A stretch of 64,000 nt of DNA from Mariannaea sp. PMI_226. Its lineage: Eukaryota > Ascomycota > Sordariomycetes > Hypocreales > Nectriaceae. The notes beneath the pieces are model-generated. The model was not told the origin of the DNA. It did no database searches and saw nothing but the letters and a program-made list of their open reading frames with translations. The stretch is from positions 2,858,501-2,922,500 of the forward strand of contig JANFOG010000003.1 in the NCBI GenBank assembly GCA_024336345.1, written 5' to 3'. Both the position numbers and the translations under genes were made by a program. Shown here in pieces: positions 57,563-64,000 of the stretch. Within the stretch, counting starts at the first letter, position 1; every line of letters starts with the position of its first letter.

Positions 57563-60500
57563 ATGAGTCACTTACTCTGGAAATATTTCTGGGAAAATGA
57601 TGTCGACAAGTTTCGGCGTCTGCTGGCCCCTACCGGCTATAATACCCACAATGTTTCCAAGAGTCCGGCTATAGGAGGAAACAGTCTCCTGGCTGGAAGC
57701 CCTGGAGGCTTGGGAACATCTCCTCGAAGCGTCACGAAGCAGCGCCGGGTCTCAGGACATCCCCAGACCCCAGGGAAATCAAGAGATACAACTTCAAACC
57801 TTGGGCGAGCTGAAGTCAATAGTCGCGACCATGCAGGTCTGACTTTATTGTTACGCGCTGCTTCTTCGACCAACCCCAACGCCAGGGACTTTGTCCAAGC
57901 ACTTATCGACCATCCTGCTATCGATCTATATGCTCAAGACCCAGAGAGTGGCTGGAACGCCCTTCACCGATCTTTGTATACGGGAAATGTTTCGATTGCA
58001 CGTCTCCTTTTGGACAAGGAACGCATGGATTTGATGAACTACAACTTGAGCTCTGTCAATAAGGTTGGCCAACTGATCAAGACCAAGGATCATGAGGGCA
58101 ACAGTCCTTTTGATCTCTATAACTCGACTATTGCTGTCCGTTCTCTCAAGACTATCGAAGAAGCAGCTGATTCGGACCTTGATTCTGACAGTGGGGAGAG
58201 TGCCGATGGACTGAACCAGTAAGTTCTCTGGTCGTTCTCGGAAAGAATTCTGCTGACTTTCAATAGAGCGTCCAAAGCCCTTCATGGACCATTGACATCC
58301 ATTCATGGTGACGAGCTATACATGTTTGGAAGCAATAAGAATATTTCATTAGGTGTTGGTGACGAGGATGACCGCCAATATCCCGAGCGCATCCATCTAC
58401 ATCGCCCAGACCACCTGGTCCGTCGCTTTTACCATTCATACCTGGCGAAACATGATTTGGAGGAGTCCCTTCCCCCAACAGAGCTCGACGAAATCCCCAC
58501 ACTAGTCCAAAACCCTCCGCTAGTTATTCAGGACGTGGCAATGTCCAAACTCCATAGCGCCATCTTGACCACTGATCCGGTGTGTAACCTTTATATCTGT
58601 GGCGTTGGTCGAGGTGGAAGGCTTGGGTTGGGTGATGAAAACACCCAGTTCAAATTTGTGCCGGTGCAAGGCCCATTTGTGGATAGAAAAGTCCACCAGA
58701 TTGCACTCGGACAAAATCACACTATGGCAGTTGCTGGCAATGGAGAGCTCTGGACCTGGGGACTAAATTCGAACTCCCAACTAGGCTACGCTCTCCCGCC
58801 TCCCATGAAAGCGGATGAAGAGCCCATGAGTCTGAGTCCACGCCAAGTGTTTGGGTCTTTGAAGAAAGAAAACATTATTGGTGTTGCCGCATCTGCGAAT
58901 CACTCCGTTGCCCACACTGGGACCTCGCTGTATACGTGGGGTCGAAATGTTGGTCAATTAGCACTTATGGATGCCGATTCAAGGTCTCTTGATGTCCAAC
59001 ACACTCCGAGAAAAGTTGCAGCTTCTCTGCTGGCATCCCCTATCGAAATGGTCTCTGCCATTGACAAAGCAACATCTTGTCTGCTTTCGAATCATTCTGT
59101 CTGGGTCTTCAGCCATTACGGCTACAATCTTGTCAAATTCCCTTACCCTGATGTCTTTTCAAACCATACATTGACCGCATCATCGTTCTCCAATCGATAT
59201 GATCCTGGGAGAAGAGAGATCAATTATATCACTTCAGGAGGAGAGACGATTGCTGCGGTGACAACTCGTGGCGACCTGTTCACTATCCATCTCAATCAAA
59301 AGGCAGACCAGAACCAGTCCGCCGTTTCTACGACTAATCCTGTCAAAATTAAGAATGCCCTGACCCAACCTGACTGCATTTGGGATTCTCGAAAGGACGG
59401 TGTAGCCTCAGTAGGTGTTGGTGAACATGGGTCCGTCATCATTTGCACAGAGTCGGGAGCAGTTTGGAAGCGAGTCAAGAGAGTCAAGGCCAAATATGCC
59501 ACCTTGACCGATTCAACAGATGCGAGACGCAGGGACTTCAAATTCCAGCGAGTGCCTTGCATCACTGACTGCGTTGCTGTGCGGAGTTCCATCTTTGGCG
59601 CATTTGCTGCCATTCGCTCTGACAGCAATGTCATGTCAGAGGAAATAACGATCGACGAGAAGACTTTGTGGGATGATGTTGGATCTCTCCTCTGCCTAGA
59701 GGATTTCGAAGCTACTGAGCCAAGTAACAATGGCTCAGAAGTTCAGAAAGCCTGGGATGCCGCCATTGTCAGAGAAAAGTGCGGGTCTGTTCCATACCAA
59801 ATCCTTCGATCTCATGATATAGAGGCCGATCTTCAACAATGGCTACAAATGAACGCATTCCTCTTTGAGGATCTCGACATTGAGATCTGTACATCTTTTC
59901 TGCCGGAGATTCGAATTCCGGCACATGGTTGGGTGGTTGCCGGCCGAAGCCCCGTTTTCCGTGAAGCGTTCTCTGAGTTTCGCCTTCAAGGATCGCCAGT
60001 AGAAACAGAGGCCTTCCGTATTGAGGCTAGTGAGGACAAAACATTGGTGACCTTTTTCGAGACCGATATCTATACTGTTCTCAACATCACTGTTTACTGT
60101 TATCAGGATAAAATAATACCAGTATGGAAGTATACTCGAGAGGCACCGTCGAAGGCCTTCCGATTTCGTCAGGTTCGCACAGAGCTCATGAAAGTTGCCT
60201 CCCGTCTTTCGATGCCAAAACTGGAAGCGGCCGTTCGACTCCAAGCTAGCGTTGAAGCATCTCTCGATGCAGATTTCAAACAAGCCAGCTCCCACGCCAA
60301 CTTTTTCGACGACGGTGATATAATCATTGAGCTTGATGGTGACGAGGTTACAGCACACAGTCAGCTTCTCTGTCAGAGGTGTCCGTTCTTCCAGGGAATG
60401 TTCAATGGTCGCTCACAGGGTCAATGGCTTGCCGGACGTCGTGATGAGCTGGATTTTGTCGACAAGGTCAGAGTTGATCTCAAGCACATAGACCCTGAAA

Positions 60501-62437
60501 CTTTCCAATACGTCATGTTGTATCTCTACGCCGATGTCGGGCAAGAGTTATTTGAAGATGTTACAGCACCGACGATTGATGAATTCTCAGAACTTGTCGT
60601 GGATGTCATGAGTGCTGCCAACGAGCTTATGCTTGATCGACTTTCGCAAATCTGCCAGTTCTTTATAGGCAAATTTGTGACCACGAGGAATATTGCCAAC
60701 CTTCTTAATGAAATCAGTCCTTGCGCTGTGACAGAGTTCAAAGATGCCGGTCTAGAATACATCTGTCTTCAGCTTGAATCGATGCTGGAAAATCACTTGT
60801 TAGATGAGCTTGACGAGGACTTACTCTTGGAATTGGATGGAGTAGTCCGTGACAATCAACTTGCCCGCTTTCCGTTTGTGCGAAGTGGGAGAGCGGAACT
60901 GCTACTCCATGAGAACAACCCGGAACTCGCGGGTGACATGGAGGAAGAAAGACGGTTGAGAGTAAAAGAGATGGCTTTCAAGGTCGCTCAAAAGGAAGAC
61001 GAGAAAAAGCTCTCTTCGTCCTACAAGGCCCGTGCGACCGGATTTGACGACTTTGTTTCTGCACAGGCGCAGACGCCTGATACATTTCGCCGGAAGTCTA
61101 GGGCAGGCCGGAATGAGCCCTTCAGCCCGACTATACGGCCTAAGCATTCACAAGCTGACTTGATCTTTGATATGGATGAGGAGGATGTACCTTTCCTCAA
61201 CAGTCCATCGTCTCCACTCAGACAGCCGATTGATCCACGCCTATCAATTGATGGGAATGAGATTTCGCAGCTTCCCAAAGCATGGCGACAACCAAAAGGC
61301 AAAGACGTTGTCAGCACGGCGCATGGCTCGCCTCTGGAGTCGTTCTCTCTGTCGCCTGATCTCAAGGCGACGCAAATAAAAGAAGCCAGAACGCAAGATA
61401 GTACCATATCAAAATCAGCGAGCCCTTGGGCGTCTGCAGCTTTAACCTCAAAACTAGATCTCAGGGACATCATGTCAGAGACATCATCTACTTCAACTTT
61501 GACTGCCGGTCTCAGAGAGCAGAGATCAAAGGAAATAGCCAGCAACAAGCCACAACAAGCCAAGGTGTCACAGAAGGAACGGAAAAAGCAACTTCAAATG
61601 CAGGCGGCAGCGCAGGCGGCGGCTAAAGAAGAAATATCTAATCATGTACCCTGGGAAAAGTCGTCTACAACAGATCGTTCGCCGGCTTGGAAGCTGGCTA
61701 GCCCACAGCCTAGAGTATCATTGAAGGAGGCTATGGCAATGAAGTCCAATTCTCCTGGTGCCGTTCCGACTAACGCTAAACCTTCAGTGGCGCCGGAGGC
61801 AAGATTGAAGTCAGCAACACGCCGAACAGCATCCCCCGATACAAGATTTTCGGGACAGGGCCGGATGGATAGTTCTTCTGCCGCAGCTTCAGGATCTACG
61901 ACCAAGCAAGTCAAAAAGCCCCTCATGCCACACTCGCGGTCGTATATTACACCCGCCCCTAAAGCAGAGTCAACAGTCGGACTTAGCATGGAAGACATCA
62001 TTGGACAGCAGAAACGTGAGCAAGAGAGAGTCAAAGAGGCGGTCGCAAAGCGGTCGTTGCACGATATCCAACAGGAGCAGGCATTTCAGGAATGGTGGGA
62101 TCAAGAGAGCCGACGAACACAAGAGGAGGAGGCCCGACGATTGGAAAAGAGTAAGGATAGGGATGCAGATAGTGCCAACAAGGGACCAAGGAGAGGTGGT
62201 CGCCGTAGCAGAGGCGGCAAAGCTAAGAGCGCTGGTGGAGAGCCGATGAAAGATGGCCAGGCCGGAGTTGGAGCTGGAGCTGGGTCCGGAGCCGGTGCTG
62301 GAGCCGGTGGGAGTGGGTTGACTGGCAAAAGCGCGAAAAGGAGTTCCGGCCCATCAACACGAGGAGGAAACGCTCCTGGAAGAGGGAGGAGTGTTAGGGG
62401 CAGAGGAGGCAAGACCCGGGAGGCAGAGGTGAAATAG
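57563..62437 (+). CDS. ankyrin-RCC1-BTB protein, IBtk/Btb1-like
   Basis: Two exons: 57563..58218 and 58267..62437 (1608 codons before the stop). The start is MSHLLWKYFWENDVDKF; the frame upstream has only a GTG. Ankyrin repeats are at about residues 85-195 (DHAGLTLLLRAASS, GWNALHRSLYTGNVSIARLLL). RCC1 repeats run about 230-660 (ELYMFGSNKNISLGVGDEDD, LYICGVGRGGRLGLGDE, ELWTWGLNSNSQLG, SLYTWGRNVGQL). BTB domains follow at about 750-870 and 900-1000 (IRIPAHGWVVAGRSPVFREAF; ELDGDEVTAHSQLLCQRCPFF). A long disordered tail has Ala/Lys coiled-coil-like stretches and ends in an Arg/Gly-rich segment with a GAGAGSG run. The same order is found in animal IBtk and fission yeast Btb1-type CUL3 adaptors, so a role in ubiquitin ligase targeting is inferred. 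Confidence 0.9.
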
Positions 62438-64000
62438 CTTTTATATTGCTTTGAGCAGATTGGGCGGAATAGAAGCCTCACACATGGGCAAGACCGGGGT
62501 TTGGGATTTTTGGATAACCACCACCCTTCTTCACGACATCTGTTTATTACATAATTACATACTTATTGTGTATCAGCACTTTATATACCAAATACACGAT
62601 TGCCTAGCTATGAGAATCAAGATATATGAATAGCGTACATTTGAGAGAGACGTGTCTTGTATACCTACCTACTTGCCTTGCTTGGTAAGTGAGTTAGTTT
62701 CGCTTTGGCCGGATATGGTTTGTGATCAAATGAAACGTTCGACCGTTATTGTATACCGGTGATGGCTGAAGTTTACCTGCTATCACTAGCGGTGATATTG
62801 CTTGCGGCCTCGAAGCTACCGAAGCACGCGTAACTAATTGAAATATCAACTCTACAACGAATGGAGATGCGATAGAAATAAAATGAGTTGAAGAAAAAGC
62901 TTTGACAGAGATCGGCCAAGCAGGAACCTTAGTTTTCTAGATAGGGAGGGTTGCGCAAGGAATGAGCAGTCACCAGTAATACAACGTAGAAGCTCTGGGT
63001 TGTTGGATAATTATTGCAAATGCAAGGCAAGATAAGGCGAGCAGACGGCTAGGTACTTGGCGAAGCAGCAAATGCACCCCCAGGAAACCATGATATGTGC
63101 CTATCTTGTTCTTTTCTGGTGGTGGATGGACCGATGGAGTTTCTTGGGTTACATGCAACACGATCGCTTTTGACAAATCAGGCAATTGCGTGTTGGTGGA
63201 GTGGATGGCGTCTTATCAAAGGCGTCAAGATGGTTACTTTGTGCTGAAGAGGAGGCAAGCGATATGGCAAAAGCGCGTGCCAGTCCAGGACAAATATCCG
63301 TGGCTAGCGTCCGAAATCAGCCGAAGGTGAAAGGGAGTCATCAATGCAGTCATTTATTTACTGCAGAGCTGTTATTATCGGGGTGTGAGTAAGAAGCTAG
63401 TCAGTTCGTCTCTCCATGAGTCAGCCCAAGGGGAAGGCTGGCAGCGCTGGCAGAGCTGGCAAAGCTGGCAAAGCTGGCTTGATGCATGAAACTGGACAGA
63501 GAGAACCAAAGAATGCGTGCCAGCATGTGTTTGTCTCAGGGGACTTCCCGATTTGGGACAGATGCCTGGTACTGGTCTCATTCATGCAGATGGGGAAGAC
63601 TGTAGATGGACGAGTGAGAGATATGACGGCTGTCGTTGCAATAAGCAAATCAGAATTCATTAAAGAGACCGGGCGTACACCCACACCCTGGTTGCCGCCG
63701 ACGCCGTCTCTAGGTGGCTGTTTACTGAGAGAGTCTGATTGCATGGGCTGCCTGGTTTGCAACCTGGAAGTTGGGGGCGGCCGTTGTGGAGAGGGAGATG
63801 CATTGATCATGGATGGGGAGGCTGTTTGAGAGCACTTGGAACAAAATGACTGCAATAGTAAGGTAGGTACTCGGTAATCTACAGTGGCTCTGAACGCACA
63901 AAGATAGCTAGCTACCCAGGCAGTCAGGTGGTATCATGATTCGTGGCATGGGAATGGGATGGCCTCAGCAAAGGACTTCTTCCCAACGTGGATGGCTAAT
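62438..64000. other. right-end intergenic region
   Basis: A 1.56 kb region after the last stop. Holds the 3' flank, some T/A-rich DNA and a 9-bp minisatellite. A + frame of 137 codons at 63416-63829 with an ATG is mainly created by the repeat and has no resemblance to known proteins; not called as a gene. Confidence 0.45.
63437..63479. repeat. 9-bp minisatellite GCTGGCARM, about 5 copies
   Basis: Successive units GCTGGCAGC, GCTGGCAGA, GCTGGCAAA, GCTGGCAAA and a partial GCTGGCTT. A multiple of three, so it gives Ala-Gly-Lys repeats in one + frame and Gln-Leu-Cys repeats on the other strand. Confidence 0.7.

Noticed and set aside
63416..63829. 137-codon ATG frame near the right end
   Set aside because: Held open partly by the 9-bp repeat; an equally long frame runs on the opposite strand and no domain is visible.

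Overview
The window reads as chromosomal DNA of a filamentous ascomycete, most likely a Sordariomycete and probably Hypocreales (Fusarium/Trichoderma-like; genus not decidable by eye). Evidence: short GT-AG introns of about 50-120 nt with CTAAC/CTAAT-type branch sites, CT-rich leaders, gene density of about one per 3.5 kb, a fused NUP98-NUP96 precursor, a Zn2Cys6 regulator, and two fungal domain-of-unknown-function proteins (DUF7918-like, DUF6590-like). I resolved 18 protein genes; exon coordinates were worked out by hand from splice signals, reading frame and family conservation. I saw no rRNA, tRNA, CRISPR array or intact transposon.

Layout. 1-14 kb: a PhzF-like enzyme (+), the CCR4-NOT scaffold NOT1 (-), and divergent from it an F-BAR/SH3 cytokinesis protein of the Cdc15/Imp2 type (+). 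14-24 kb: seipin (+), a 3 kb non-coding stretch, a DUF7918-like protein (+), and a beta-lactamase-fold serine hydrolase (+). 24-34 kb: a housekeeping block of NTF2 (+), ribosomal protein L8/eL8 (-), the tRNA 2-thiolation enzyme NCS6/CTU1 (+), a complex I NDUFA1-type subunit (-) and a MYST acetyltransferase of the Sas3/Mst2 type (+). 34-37 kb: a Zn2Cys6 regulator (+) tail-to-tail with a small cupin (-). 37-49 kb: the NUP98-NUP96 (NUP145/SonB) precursor (-), divergent from a centrin/CDC31 (+), then epsin (-). 49-64 kb: a DUF6590-like protein (+) between AT-rich gaps, the mitochondrial 2-oxodicarboxylate carrier (-), a 3.7 kb gap without convincing genes, and an ankyrin-RCC1-BTB protein resembling IBtk (+).

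The genes are mostly core functions: mRNA decay, cytokinesis, lipid droplets, nuclear transport, translation, chromatin, endocytosis and mitochondria. They form no operon or secondary-metabolite cluster. The most unusual observations concern gene architecture. The complex I subunit needs a 4-nt micro-exon plus a terminal GC-AG intron. The carrier gene has 23-, 11- and 30-nt exons. Two genes have 60-nt stop-free introns whose length is a multiple of three, so retention would keep the frame. Two genes have an intron immediately after the ATG. The NUP98 self-cleavage site reads His-Phe-Thr rather than His-Phe-Ser. I did not find a convincing new multi-gene system; the two DUF proteins are the least characterised genes.
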